Below are positions 25,868 to 34,873 of a DNA stretch of 64,000 nucleotides, in pieces (position 1 is the first letter of the stretch; every line of letters begins with the position of its first letter). Position numbers and translations under genes: made by a program. Under the pieces are notes generated by a model that was given only the letters and a program-made list of their open reading frames with translations, ran no database searches and was not told the DNA's origin. The DNA is from Aminobacter anthyllidis (GTDB lineage Bacteria; Pseudomonadota; Alphaproteobacteria; Rhizobiales; Rhizobiaceae): positions 558,001-622,000 of the forward strand of contig NZ_JAFLWW010000005.1 of the NCBI RefSeq assembly GCF_018555685.1, given 5' to 3'.

Positions 25868-27436
25868 TTACTTGCCGGCCATCTGCGTCAGCCAGTGGCG
25901 CGGCTTGTTGTCGGAGCGGAAATCGACGCTCTTCACCGTGCCCTGCATTGCCCAGGCAATCGGCTGCTGATGCAGCGGGATCAGGATCGTATCGTCCTTG
26001 GCGATCTTGAGGGCGGCTTCCTCGAGCTGCAGGCGCTTGGCGCTGTCGGATTCCTGCACCGACTGGGCGACCAGCTTGTCCAGCTCCGGATAGGACCATC
26101 CGCCATAGTTCGACACGCCAACCTTGCCGTCCTTGGTGGAGAGCACCTGGGCCAGGATGGAATAGGCGTCGAGCGTCGGCTCGTTTGCCCAGCTCAGGTT
26201 GAACATGTCGGCCTTGCCCTGTGTACGCTTGGGCGACTGGACGGCGCGCGGCGCGATGTCGATCGACGGATCGAAACCGGCACGCTTCAGCATGTTTGCG
26301 ATGCCGGCGCAGAAGTCCTCCTCATTGATGCTCTCGTCGTTGGAGCACATGTAGGAGAACTTGAGCCCTTCCTGGCCAGCCTCGGCCAGCAGCTTCTTGG
26401 CGCGTTCCGGATCGGCCTTGCTGTAGGTGTCGAGCGACTTCGCATAGCCGGCGATCTCAGGCGCGATCAACGAGCCGGACGGACGGGCAAGCCCGCGCAT
26501 CACCTTGGCATTGATCAGATCGCGGTCGATCGCAGCTTCCACGGCCTCACGAACGCGCACGTCGTTGAACGGGTTGGCGCGTCCATCTTCCAGCTTCTCC
26601 TTGCGGTTGAAGCCGAGGAAGACCGTGCGGAACTCCTGCTTCTTCATGACCGAGAGGCCTTCCGAGCTCTCGAGGCGGGGAAGATCCTGGATCGGCGCGG
26701 AATCGACCAGATCGACCTCACCGGAGAGCAGGGCCGCGACGCGCGTCGCGGCCGAGGCGATCGGCATGTATTCGATGCGATCGAGATTGTGCTTCTTCTC
26801 GTCCCACCATACGTCGTTGACGAGCAGCACGGTCTTGCTGTCGGCCACACGGCTCTCCAGCTTGAACGGGCCCGTGCCGTTAGTATTGTGGGTCGCGTAG
26901 CCCTCCGTCTTGGTGTCGACGGCGGTCGGCTTTTCAGTGTTGTTGTCCTTCAGCCACTTCGCGCTGAACATGAAGATGTTCGTCATGTCGTTGAGGAACA
27001 GCGACGTTGGCGCCGACACTTCGACATCGACGGTATAGTCGTCGACCTTCTTGCTGCTGACGTAGAGCGGGATGTTGCCGCGCAGCGGCGAGGCCGGATC
27101 GGTGACGCGGTTGAGCGAGGCAATCACGTCGTCGGCGGTGAAGTCCGCGCCGTTATGGAACTTCACGCCCTTGCGCAGGGTGAAGCGCCAGACCTTGTTG
27201 TCGATGAGCTTCCACTCGGTCGCCAGAGCAGGCTCGATCTTGAAATTGGCGTCGTAGCGGACCAGCCCCTCATAGATGTGATTGAGGAACGACAGGTTGA
27301 ACGTCGACGCGATCGAGTCCGGATCAAGCGAGTAGATGTCGGCGCGGCCGCCCCAACGCAGGGTTTCCGCACTGGCCGGCGCAGCCATCGCAATGGCAGC
27401 CACCGCACCGAGAATGAGTTTCTTAAAGCGAGACAT
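25868..27436 (-). CDS. ABC transporter periplasmic substrate-binding protein, family 5
   Basis: A 522-residue exported protein. Signal peptide MSRFKKLILGAVAAIAMAAP with cleavage near SAE (residue 24). The mature N-terminus reads ETLRWGGRADIYSLDPDSIA, and WRFTLRKGVKFHNGADFTADDVIASLNR (residues ~84-111) is the SBP_bac_5 signature of dipeptide/oligopeptide/nickel-type binding proteins. These serve peptides but also many other amide compounds. The permeases and ATPases for it are probably those at 31,424-38,006. A palindromic operator lies 58 bases upstream of its start, between it and the divergent amidohydrolase gene. Confidence 0.93.
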   Translation of the reverse strand: MSRFKKLILGAVAAIAMAAPASAETLRWGGRADIYSLDPDSIASTFNLSFLNHIYEGLVRYDANFKIEPALATEWKLIDNKVWRFTLRKGVKFHNGADFTADDVIASLNRVTDPASPLRGNIPLYVSSKKVDDYTVDVEVSAPTSLFLNDMTNIFMFSAKWLKDNNTEKPTAVDTKTEGYATHNTNGTGPFKLESRVADSKTVLLVNDVWWDEKKHNLDRIEYMPIASAATRVAALLSGEVDLVDSAPIQDLPRLESSEGLSVMKKQEFRTVFLGFNRKEKLEDGRANPFNDVRVREAVEAAIDRDLINAKVMRGLARPSGSLIAPEIAGYAKSLDTYSKADPERAKKLLAEAGQEGLKFSYMCSNDESINEEDFCAGIANMLKRAGFDPSIDIAPRAVQSPKRTQGKADMFNLSWANEPTLDAYSILAQVLSTKDGKVGVSNYGGWSYPELDKLVAQSVQESDSAKRLQLEEAALKIAKDDTILIPLHQQPIAWAMQGTVKSVDFRSDNKPRHWLTQMAGK

Positions 27437-27493
27437 TTTTCCTCCCAGGATTCACGCTTCCTGCGATCTACCATCATGGTGATCGACAAGATT

Positions 27494-27511
27494 GTCAACA
27501 ATATTGTTGAC
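27494..27511. promoter_or_regulatory. Perfect 18-base palindrome, probable GntR/FCD operator
   Basis: GTCAACAATATTGTTGAC is its own reverse complement, with flanking ATT on the left. It lies between the divergent binding-protein (27436) and amidohydrolase (27628) starts. Its TTGTCAACAA core is close to the TTGTNNACAA-type sites of FCD-class GntR regulators and recurs at 30638 and 38353. Confidence 0.7.
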
Positions 27512-27627
27512 GCATTTTGCCTGAATCGGTAGCAAAAATGCGTCGGACTGCCCTGCCGCCGCGCGGCATCGGTGAGTCGGCGAGGTCGCCAGAAGGCCGG
27601 CGGCCAGCGGAAATGGAGGAATACCGC

Positions 27628-29109
27628 ATGAGCGACCTGCTACTGCTTCACGGAACAATCGTCACAGTGGACGCCGGAAGGCGGATCATCGAGGACGGTG
27701 CAATTGCCATATCGGGCGACAGGATTGTCGACATTGGCCTGGCCAGCGACCTCGAGCCCAGGCATCAGGACAAGAAGGTTGTCGACTGCCGCGGCAAGCT
27801 GATCGTTCCGGGCATCATCGATGCCCACGGCCACGCCGGGCACGTGCTGATCCGCAGCATCGGAGCAGACACCAACTCGATGTGGATGCAGATCGTCACA
27901 CCGACCTACTACCACTACGCCACCCGCGACTACTGGTATGCGGATGGGCTGGTGTCCGGCCTCGAACGACTGCGCGCCGGCGTCACCACGGGCGTCAGCA
28001 TCATCTCGTCGATGCCGCGCAGCGACGACCCGGTCTTTGCCAGCAACCATGCCAAGGCCTATGGCGAGATCGGCCTGCGGGAGATCATTTGCGTCGGCCC
28101 GGCAGGTTTGCCTTGGCCGCATCCGGTGACCCGCTGGGAAAGCGGAAAGCCTGAACGGCGCAACATCTCTTTCGAAGAGATGATCGAAGGTGCTGAGGCA
28201 ACCATCCAGGAACTGAACGGCAGCGCCGACGGACGCATCAACGTGTTCCTCACGCCGTTCACCATCGTGCCGTCGCTCGATCCTTCCAATGCGTCGACGC
28301 CCGACCGGGCAGTCAAGCTCACCGACAACGACCGCATGCAGGCCCGCCGCGTGCGTGAGACTGCGCGCAAATGGGGTGTGCGCATTCATTCCGACGCGTT
28401 CGCCGGCCAGATCCGAATGGCTTTCCAGGACAAGGAAAACGCGCTGCTGGGCCCTGATGTCCATTTGCAGCACTGCTGGGGCATCTCGCATGAGGAGGTC
28501 GACATCCTTGCCGAGACGGGCACATTCGTCACCCACGCCCCGCCCGGCCGCGCCACGCCCGTCCTCAACATGATCGCCCGAGGCGTGCCGGTGGCCATCA
28601 CCTCCGATGGCGTGTCGCCAAGCCGGCACTTCGACATGTTCCAGACAGCCCGCCTCGCCCAGTACACCCAGCATCTTCTGCACAACCACGATCGCTACCT
28701 GCTGCCGCCTGGCAAGCTTTTCGAGATGATCACCATCGATGCCGCCAAAGCGCTTGGCATGGATCACGAGATTGGCTCGCTGGAGGTCGGCAAGAAGGCC
28801 GACATCGCCATCATCAACATGCGCCAGCCGCATCTCACGCCCAACTGGATGGTGATCCACCGGCTGGCACACCAGGTCCTCGGCAGCGACGTCGACACCG
28901 TCATCGTCGACGGCAAGATCCTGATGGAGGGCGGCAAGGTGCTGACGACCGACATGGAGCAGGCGCTCGATTTCGGCGAACGGGAAGCGCAGGCCCTGGT
29001 CGAGCGGGCGGGCTTGCAGGCGCATATGCACGACCCGGCCTGGAGCAAGCTCTACCGCACTTTCGAAGAGCCGGTGATTCCGCCGGCACCGCCAGTCATC
29101 CAGGATTGA
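27628..29109 (+). CDS. Amidohydrolase, cytosine-deaminase/chlorohydrolase-like, with HxH motif
   Basis: A 493-residue metal-dependent hydrolase. VPGIIDAHGHAGHVLIRSIG (residues ~63-82) gives the HxH metal pair, IHSDAFAGQIRMAF and HLQHCWGISHEEVDILAE give further histidines, and VAITSDGVSPSRHFDMFQT gives the catalytic Asp. The C-terminal beta-sandwich is present (GSLEVGKKADIAIINMRQ). Such enzymes deaminate or dechlorinate N-heterocycles. The ATG at 27628 follows GGAGGAA; the frame is open upstream but without family features. It is transcribed away from the binding-protein gene across a shared operator. Confidence 0.9.
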   Translation: MSDLLLLHGTIVTVDAGRRIIEDGAIAISGDRIVDIGLASDLEPRHQDKKVVDCRGKLIVPGIIDAHGHAGHVLIRSIGADTNSMWMQIVTPTYYHYATRDYWYADGLVSGLERLRAGVTTGVSIISSMPRSDDPVFASNHAKAYGEIGLREIICVGPAGLPWPHPVTRWESGKPERRNISFEEMIEGAEATIQELNGSADGRINVFLTPFTIVPSLDPSNASTPDRAVKLTDNDRMQARRVRETARKWGVRIHSDAFAGQIRMAFQDKENALLGPDVHLQHCWGISHEEVDILAETGTFVTHAPPGRATPVLNMIARGVPVAITSDGVSPSRHFDMFQTARLAQYTQHLLHNHDRYLLPPGKLFEMITIDAAKALGMDHEIGSLEVGKKADIAIINMRQPHLTPNWMVIHRLAHQVLGSDVDTVIVDGKILMEGGKVLTTDMEQALDFGEREAQALVERAGLQAHMHDPAWSKLYRTFEEPVIPPAPPVIQD

Positions 29110-29162
29110 GCAGTCCCGGATGCCTGCCGAAACAGGCCACCGGCGCAATCGCCTACAAAAGG

Positions 29163-29186
29163 AAAAGGGGCCAATTGGCCCCTTTT
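29163..29186. terminator. Bidirectional intrinsic terminator
   Basis: A 24-base perfect palindrome (core AAGGGGCCAATTGGCCCCTT) flanked by A-run and T-run lies between the convergent amidohydrolase and racemase genes and would stop transcription from both sides. Confidence 0.85.
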
Positions 29187-29197
29187 TGTTTCAGGCT

Positions 29198-29944
29198 TCA
29201 GCCGTTCACTGCCCTCAGCTGGACTTCGGCGCCAAGGGCCGCGGGCCCCTTCTGGCGCGGGAAATCATAGGCGTTGACCTTCGAGGTAACGTAACCGGCG
29301 CCGACAAGCGCCTCCGCGATCTTGAGGGCAGCCGTGACACCGTCGATGACCGGCACGCCGGTTGCCTTGGTCAGCCTGTCGCACAGGCTCGACATGCCGG
29401 CACAACCGAGAATGATCGCCTCGGCGCGGTCATAGATCTTGGCACGCTCGATCGACTCGACAAGCAGGCGCTCCGCCGTATCGGGATCTTCCTCGAGGCC
29501 AAGCACCGGCAGGTCGATGGCGTGCACCCCGCGGCAATGGTGCCCGGCACCATAAGCCTGGACGATGTCTTCGATGATGGGCACCGACCGCGGCAGCGTG
29601 GTGACCACCGAAAAGCGCCGGCTGATCGTCATGGCCACCTGCACCGCCGCCTGGCAGATGCCGATCACCGGTCCCTTGGCGACTTCGCGGGCGGCATGCA
29701 GGCCGGGATCGTCGAAGCAGGCGATGACATATGCGTCGACGCCTTGCTCCTCGCCCTTGCGGATTTCCGACAGCATATCAGGCACGGCGAGTGCCTCGTC
29801 GGCGCTGCCTTCGATGCTGACAGGCGTCCTCGTCGGGTTGACGGCACTGACATGCGTGCCGGCACTTGCGACACGCAGCGCGCTTTCCAGCGCCTGGCTG
29901 GTCATCGAGGCGGTCGAATTTGGATTGATCAGGCGAATATGCAC
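29198..29944 (-). CDS. Asp/Glu/hydantoin racemase family protein
   Basis: A 248-residue protein beginning HIRLINPNSTASMTSQALES after GTG, the LINPNS/T start typical of hydantoin racemase. VIACFDDPGLHAAREV (residues ~73-88) holds the first catalytic cysteine and AIILGCAGMSSLCDRL (residues ~178-193) the second, so the two-cysteine racemization machinery is complete. Allantoin and hydantoin racemases of this family act on 5-substituted cyclic ureides. It lies 11 bases after the flavin reductase gene on the same strand. Best reading: racemase for a cyclic amide intermediate; maleate isomerase-like or other roles are possible. Confidence 0.88.
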   Translation of the reverse strand: MHIRLINPNSTASMTSQALESALRVASAGTHVSAVNPTRTPVSIEGSADEALAVPDMLSEIRKGEEQGVDAYVIACFDDPGLHAAREVAKGPVIGICQAAVQVAMTISRRFSVVTTLPRSVPIIEDIVQAYGAGHHCRGVHAIDLPVLGLEEDPDTAERLLVESIERAKIYDRAEAIILGCAGMSSLCDRLTKATGVPVIDGVTAALKIAEALVGAGYVTSKVNAYDFPRQKGPAALGAEVQLRAVNG

Positions 29945-29955
29945 GTTGATGGGTC

Positions 29956-30591
29956 CTATTCGCCGCGTTCGTTTGCCTTGAGCACATCCGCGATCGCCGG
30001 TGCCTTGAGCACGAACTGGCGGTCGGAGGTGATGTAATTGTCGGCGTGGAGCCGGGCGATCGGCTGATAGACTTCCGGATTCACATAGCGCCCGGCCTCG
30101 TCCAGGCAGTCGCGCCGCACATGCATGTGCACCACCTCGCCCAGCACCAGCAGGCGGCGCGGGTACTCGATCAGCCGCTCGACACGGCATTCGAACGAGC
30201 ACGGCGCATTGGTGACATAGTCGACATCGATCTGGGCGCCGCGGGCAGTGGGAAGTCCGGCCATCTCGAGCTCGTCGACATCGCTCTCGAAACCCAGGCC
30301 GCAGACGAGCATCTGCTGCGACAGCGCCATGTCGACCATGTTGACCGCGAACTCGCCCGTCCGCCTGATGTTGACCACGGTGTCCTTGTCCTCGCCCGAC
30401 TGGCGCGGCTGGATACCGAGCACCACGATCGGCGGCTCATGCGAGAAGACGTTGAAGAAGCTCATGGGCGCCGCGTTGCTGCGCCCCGTCGCCGAGCGGG
30501 TGGTTACGAGCGCGATCGGCCGCGGACCTATGAAGTTGGTCAGCAGCCGATAGCGACTGTCCATCTCCAGCTTGGTGAAATCGAACTCCAT
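29956..30591 (-). CDS. Flavin reductase-like (FMN-binding split-barrel) protein
   Basis: A 211-residue protein with RYRLLTNFIGPRPIALVTTRSATGRSNAAPMSFFNVFSHEPPIVVLGI, the FMN-binding split-barrel fold of the flavin reductase-like family (DIM6/NTAB). Such proteins supply reduced flavin to a partner monooxygenase or act as flavoenzymes; no partner oxygenase is seen here. The start at 30591 follows GAGAGG. It forms a two-gene unit with the racemase and is divergent from the GntR regulator, with operator-like sites in the 140-base gap. Confidence 0.88.
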   Translation of the reverse strand: MEFDFTKLEMDSRYRLLTNFIGPRPIALVTTRSATGRSNAAPMSFFNVFSHEPPIVVLGIQPRQSGEDKDTVVNIRRTGEFAVNMVDMALSQQMLVCGLGFESDVDELEMAGLPTARGAQIDVDYVTNAPCSFECRVERLIEYPRRLLVLGEVVHMHVRRDCLDEAGRYVNPEVYQPIARLHADNYITSDRQFVLKAPAIADVLKANERGE

Positions 30592-30637
30592 ACGTCCTCT
30601 CAATCCCGAACAGTTTTGGTACGCAATTTTCTACTTG

Positions 30638-30681
30638 ATTGTCAGCAAAACTGAATTCGGGTAATTTATTGGAATGTTGAC
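30638..30681. promoter_or_regulatory. Probable GntR operator half-sites between flavin reductase and regulator
   Basis: ATTGTCAGCAAA at 30638-30649 and AATGTTGAC at 30673-30681 each match one half of the 27494 palindrome with one or two changes. They lie in the divergent control region upstream of both the regulator and the flavin-reductase unit, as expected for autoregulation. Not a perfect dyad, so moderate confidence. Confidence 0.45.
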
Positions 30682-30729
30682 TTTTTATTGTGCCTGACGA
30701 ATGTCGGCCCTTGTGGGAGGCATCGTTTC

Positions 30730-31407
30730 ATGACCGAACAAGCAAGCGTTTCGACACAGCAGATTGTCGAGAAGGTATGGCTCTCGATTGCCGAGCGCCG
30801 GCTGCGTCCAGGCGTCCAGCTCAAGGAAGGCCAACTGGCCGGAATCTTCGACGTCAGCCGTGCCCGCATCCGCCAGGCGCTGACGGCGCTCGAGCGTGAA
30901 GGCCTGGTGACGATCATACCCAATCGCGGCGCTTTCGTGTGCCAGCCATCCGTCGACGAGGCCAGGGACGTCTTTACCGTCCGCCGCTCGGTCGAGGCCT
31001 GCGTCGTCGAACGCATCGGCAATTCGATCTCGAAGGCCGACGTCGCGCGCCTGCGCAACCATGTCGCCCTGGAGCAGACCGCCAGCGCCAGGGACGCAAC
31101 CACCGACATCATCAAGCTTTCCGGCGGCTTCCATCTTCTCCTCGCCGAGATTTCCGGCTCCGACTTCCTCTTCGGCATGATGCGCGACCTGATCTCGCGC
31201 ACCTCGCTGATCACCGCCGTCTACCGCAACACGGCGCGCTTCAACTGCGGGCCGGACGAACACGCCGAAATCGTCGAGGAAATTGCCAGCGGCAGCTTCA
31301 AGAAAGCCGCGGCCCTGATGGCGCATCATCTTGACCACGTCGAGGCGGAACTCGATTTGAGGGAAGTGCGCGACATCTCCCATGACCTGAGGGCCGCGCT
31401 GGCGTAA
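30730..31407 (+). CDS. GntR-family regulator, FCD subgroup
   Basis: A 225-residue repressor. The N-terminal winged helix includes LKEGQLAGIFDVSRARIRQALTALEREGLVTIIPNRGAFV (residues ~36-75), the GntR DNA-binding signature; the C-terminal FCD effector domain has RRSVEACVVERIGNSIS and DEHAEIVEEIASGSFKKAAALMAHHL, where the histidines often bind a metal and a small acid ligand. The ATG at 30730 follows GGGAGG. It sits in the middle of the first catabolic locus and most likely controls it through the TTGTC(A/G)ACAA-like sites. Confidence 0.92.
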   Translation: MTEQASVSTQQIVEKVWLSIAERRLRPGVQLKEGQLAGIFDVSRARIRQALTALEREGLVTIIPNRGAFVCQPSVDEARDVFTVRRSVEACVVERIGNSISKADVARLRNHVALEQTASARDATTDIIKLSGGFHLLLAEISGSDFLFGMMRDLISRTSLITAVYRNTARFNCGPDEHAEIVEEIASGSFKKAAALMAHHLDHVEAELDLREVRDISHDLRAALA

Positions 31408-31423
31408 ACCGCAGGCGCCATGG

Positions 31424-32404
31424 TCACTCGTCCTCCACCAGATGGCAGGCGACGCGCGTTCCGCTTGCCAACGTGCGCACTGCCGGCAGTTCGGCCGAAC
31501 AACGCGCCGTCGCCATCGGGCAGCGTGGATGGAAGGTGCAGCCTGACGGCGGCTTGAGCGGGCTCGGCACCTCGCCTGCGGCAACGACCCGGTCCCGGTG
31601 CGGCTTTTCGATGTTCGGGATCGTCTGCAGCAGCATCTGCGTATAGGGATGGCGCGGCTTGGCGAACAGCTCCTCGGTCTCGCCCTCCTCGACGATGCGG
31701 CCTAGATACATCACCGCGATGCGGTCGGACATATGCCGCACCACGCTCATGTCATGGCTGATGAACAGGTAGGTCAGGCCGAATTCGTCCTGCAGGCGGC
31801 GCATCAGGTTGAGCACCTGGGCCTGGACCGAAACGTCAAGCGCCGAAGTCGGCTCGTCGCAGACAAGGAAGCGCGGCTCGCTTGCCAGTGCGCGTGCAAT
31901 CGAGATGCGCTGGCGCTGACCGCCGGAGAACTCATGCGGGAACTTGGCGCCGTCCGAGGCCGACAGGCCCACTGTCTTCAACAGCTCCGCCACGCGCTCG
32001 TCGATCTCCGCCGCCGTGTTCCTGAGCTTAAGCTCGCGGATCGGCTCGGCGATGATGTTCTTCACCCGCCAGCGCGGATTGAGCGACGCATACGGGTCCT
32101 GGAAGATCATCTGGGCCGACAGCGGCTTGCCGTCCGCGCCCGGTGCGAAGCGCATCTCGCCGCTGTTCGCCTTGTAGAGCCCTGTCACCAGGCGCGCGAC
32201 GGTCGACTTGCCGCAACCACTTTCGCCGACAAGGCTGAGGCAGCCGCCGAGCGGTACCTCGAAGCTGATGTCATTGACGGCCTGCAGATACTGGCGCGGC
32301 TTGCGCTCGACCACGCGGTTGAGCCATGGCGCTGAAACGTCGAACGTCTTGACGAGCCCGTCGACGCTGAGCGCCGAGGTCCTGTGTGCAGTCATCGCGG
32401 TCAT
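31424..32404 (-). CDS. Oligopeptide/dipeptide-type ABC transporter ATPase (DppF/OppF-like)
   Basis: A 326-residue ABC ATPase. [19 protein letters not shown] is Walker A, FSGGQRQRISIARALA is the signature, and RFLVCDEPTSALDVSVQAQ is Walker B with D-loop. The C-terminal GCTFHPRCPMATARC cysteine motif is typical of OppF/DppF, which bind an iron-sulfur cluster in related proteins. The ATG at 32404 overlaps the stop of the OppD-type gene. It is the last gene of the minus-strand operon running from 38006. Confidence 0.94.
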   Translation of the reverse strand: MTAMTAHRTSALSVDGLVKTFDVSAPWLNRVVERKPRQYLQAVNDISFEVPLGGCLSLVGESGCGKSTVARLVTGLYKANSGEMRFAPGADGKPLSAQMIFQDPYASLNPRWRVKNIIAEPIRELKLRNTAAEIDERVAELLKTVGLSASDGAKFPHEFSGGQRQRISIARALASEPRFLVCDEPTSALDVSVQAQVLNLMRRLQDEFGLTYLFISHDMSVVRHMSDRIAVMYLGRIVEEGETEELFAKPRHPYTQMLLQTIPNIEKPHRDRVVAAGEVPSPLKPPSGCTFHPRCPMATARCSAELPAVRTLASGTRVACHLVEDE

Positions 32405-33384
32405 GCGGTCCCTCCTGCATTGATCCAGCACGCACTAGCTCCCGTACCCACCGGCAAAAGGCTCGGCCGCTCGCGCGAACAGCGTGGCCCGGCGTCCTTG
32501 CAGCGCGGGTTGAAGGCACAGCCATCGGGGACCGCGTCGAGCCGGGGCATCGAGCCGTCAATCTGGTTGAGCCGTTCGACGCGGGCGCCGAGCGCCGGGA
32601 TCGAAGCCATCAGCCCGCGCGTATAAGGGTGCTTGGGGGCATGCAGCACCTCGGCGACAGGCCCGATCTCGACAAGGCGGCCGGCATACATCACCGCGAT
32701 GCGGTCGGCGGTCTCGGCAATGACGCCCATGTCGTGGGTGACCAGCATCACCGCCGTCTGCTTCTCCTTGCACAGCTTGCGCAATAGCGAGGTGATCTGC
32801 GCCTGGATCGAAACGTCGAGCGCAGTGGTCGGCTCGTCGGCGATGATCAGCTTCGGCGAGGCGGCCAGCGCAAGCGCAATGACCACGCGCTGGCGCATGC
32901 CGCCCGAGAACTGGTGCGGATACTGGTTGAAGCGGTCTTCCGGCGACGGAATGCCGACGTCCTTGAGCAGCGAGATCGCCCGCTCCCTCGCCTCAGCCCT
33001 GCCCATGCCGAGGTGTTGGCGGATGGTCTCGGTCAGCTGCGACCCGACGGTGAACAGCGGATTGAGCGAGGTCAGCGGGTCCTGGAAGATCGCGCCGATC
33101 TCGCGGCCGCGGATGGACTCCATCTCGCGGTCGTTGAGCTGATCGATGCGGCGATCGCCGAGCCAGACCTCACCTTCGGCGATGCGGCCCGGTCTTTCGA
33201 GCAGGCCCTGGATGGCCAGTCCGGTCATCGACTTGCCGGCGCCGGACTCGCCGACCACGCCCAGGATCTCGCCGGGAAGGATCGACAGGCTCACATCGGA
33301 AAGAGCGGTCGCCACCCCTCGGCGACTGGGAAACTCGACCCTGAGGTTGCGTACTTCAAGCACTGCCTTGTCGGCTTCAGCCAT
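32401..33384 (-). CDS. Oligopeptide/dipeptide-type ABC transporter ATPase (DppD/OppD-like)
   Basis: A 327-residue ABC ATPase. VVGESGAGKSMTGLAIQGLL is Walker [20 protein letters not shown] the signature, and [18 protein letters not shown] Walker B. The C-terminus GCAFNPRCKDAGPRC keeps the cysteine cluster of the family. It pairs with the DppF-like gene as a heterodimeric nucleotide-binding unit. The start overlaps the stop of the upstream amidohydrolase by eight bases. Confidence 0.94.
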   Translation of the reverse strand: MAEADKAVLEVRNLRVEFPSRRGVATALSDVSLSILPGEILGVVGESGAGKSMTGLAIQGLLERPGRIAEGEVWLGDRRIDQLNDREMESIRGREIGAIFQDPLTSLNPLFTVGSQLTETIRQHLGMGRAEARERAISLLKDVGIPSPEDRFNQYPHQFSGGMRQRVVIALALAASPKLIIADEPTTALDVSIQAQITSLLRKLCKEKQTAVMLVTHDMGVIAETADRIAVMYAGRLVEIGPVAEVLHAPKHPYTRGLMASIPALGARVERLNQIDGSMPRLDAVPDGCAFNPRCKDAGPRCSRERPSLLPVGTGASACWINAGGTA

Positions 33385-34873
33385 TGTCGTTGACCTCTAT
33401 CGGGTAGCTTGGCGGGAAAATCTCCGAAACCGGCGGGTTACCCCAGCTGCGTTCCGGATACTTGGCAATGAGGCCGTCGAACTGGCGCTGGGCGCGCTGC
33501 CGTCCAGCCTTCATGTCGATGCCGGCAACCTCGCCAAAGCGCATCGACAGGCGCCCGTCGACGAAAACGGCCTGCGTGACCTTGCCCGAACCGCCTGTCA
33601 CCAGCGTGGTGATCGGGTCGATGGACGGCGCCATGACCGCATCGTCGAGCCCGAACACCGCGATGTCGGCGCGGGCGCCGGGAGCCAGCCGGCCGAGATC
33701 GTCGCGGCCGAGTGCCTTGGCGCCGCCGAGCGTTGCCGCATCGAACAGGTCGGCGCTGCGTACACGGTCAGGCGCACCGTCGTTGATGCGGCAGGCGATC
33801 AGGCCAACCAGCAGGTTCATCAGCATGTCGGCAGGCGTCGTATCCGTGCCCATCGCGATGTTGATGCCGCGTTCCTTGCACTTCGAGAACGAGTTGAGCG
33901 TGCTGCCGCCACGAGCCGAAACCAGCGGGCAATGCACGATCGAGACTCCGTTCTCGGCATAGAGCCCGAGGTCTTCCTCGGTGGCGTTGGTGGCGTGAGG
34001 GGCGATCAGCCTGTCGCTGAGCAGTCCGGCGCGCGCCAGCCACACCGGCGCGGTCGTGCCATGCAGCTTGCGCACGGTCTCGACCTCCATCGAGCCCTGC
34101 GCCATGTGCAGGCGGATCTTGCAGCCGAGATCGGCAGCCGCGGCTTGCGTCTGGCGCAGCAGCACTTCCGTGCAGGTCTCGACGCGATCGGGCACCAGCA
34201 TGCCGCGCACCAAATCGCCGTGGCGGCCCGCCTGCCGGCCGATATAGTCGACCGCCTCGCGCAGGCCGGCCAGGCCGCGCTCCTCATCGAATACGGCACC
34301 CATCTGGCCGGGCGCCTCGAGCACCATGCCGCCGGCGCGATAGGCCGGGCTGAGATAGACGCGCACGCCAAGATCGCCGGCAGCATCGGCGGCTGCATCG
34401 AACTCGGCAACCGTTTCGCCCCACTCGCGATAGAACAGCGAGGCGATGGGGGCAGCTGTCGTGATGCCGTTCAGCAGCAGCTGGCCGAAGGCGAAGCGTT
34501 TCTGGAACGCCAGCTCTTCCTGCGAATACATCTCGTAGGGGCCGGCCTCGACATAATGACGCGGCCACACACGGCCCTTGGCCCAACCGGGATGATGGTC
34601 GATGCCGAGAATGGTGGTGTCGAGATCCGACAGTGCGTCAAGATCGATGAAACCGGGGCTGACCAGCGCATTGCCGAAATCGATGCGGCGGGCGACCTCA
34701 CCGGTGAAATCGGTGCCGACATAGACGACCTCGCCGCCGTCGACGACGACCTGGCCATTCGGGATCAGCCTGTGCCCGCCATCGCGATGGCCGAGTACCC
34801 AGGCAGCCGTGATCAGCGTGCGCCCATCGGGACGCTTGCCGAGTTCCAGTGTATCGAGAACCTGTCGTGTCAT
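33377..34873 (-). CDS. Amidohydrolase-superfamily protein lacking the HxH metal motif (copy 2)
   Basis: A 498-residue close paralogue of the protein at 24,275; most of the central 300 residues are identical or similar (WAKGRVWPRHYVEAGPYEMY, REWGETVAEFDAAADAAGDL). The metal motif region reads SPGFIDLDALSDLD, so Asp79 and Leu81 stand where the two histidines are expected. The later LIAPHATNAT and IAMGTDTTPADML motifs are kept. It lies inside the operon between the transporter ATPase and a true CodA-like deaminase, so it was kept under selection with them. Catalytic status unknown. Confidence 0.86.
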   Translation of the reverse strand: MTRQVLDTLELGKRPDGRTLITAAWVLGHRDGGHRLIPNGQVVVDGGEVVYVGTDFTGEVARRIDFGNALVSPGFIDLDALSDLDTTILGIDHHPGWAKGRVWPRHYVEAGPYEMYSQEELAFQKRFAFGQLLLNGITTAAPIASLFYREWGETVAEFDAAADAAGDLGVRVYLSPAYRAGGMVLEAPGQMGAVFDEERGLAGLREAVDYIGRQAGRHGDLVRGMLVPDRVETCTEVLLRQTQAAAADLGCKIRLHMAQGSMEVETVRKLHGTTAPVWLARAGLLSDRLIAPHATNATEEDLGLYAENGVSIVHCPLVSARGGSTLNSFSKCKERGINIAMGTDTTPADMLMNLLVGLIACRINDGAPDRVRSADLFDAATLGGAKALGRDDLGRLAPGARADIAVFGLDDAVMAPSIDPITTLVTGGSGKVTQAVFVDGRLSMRFGEVAGIDMKAGRQRAQRQFDGLIAKYPERSWGNPPVSEIFPPSYPIEVNDNG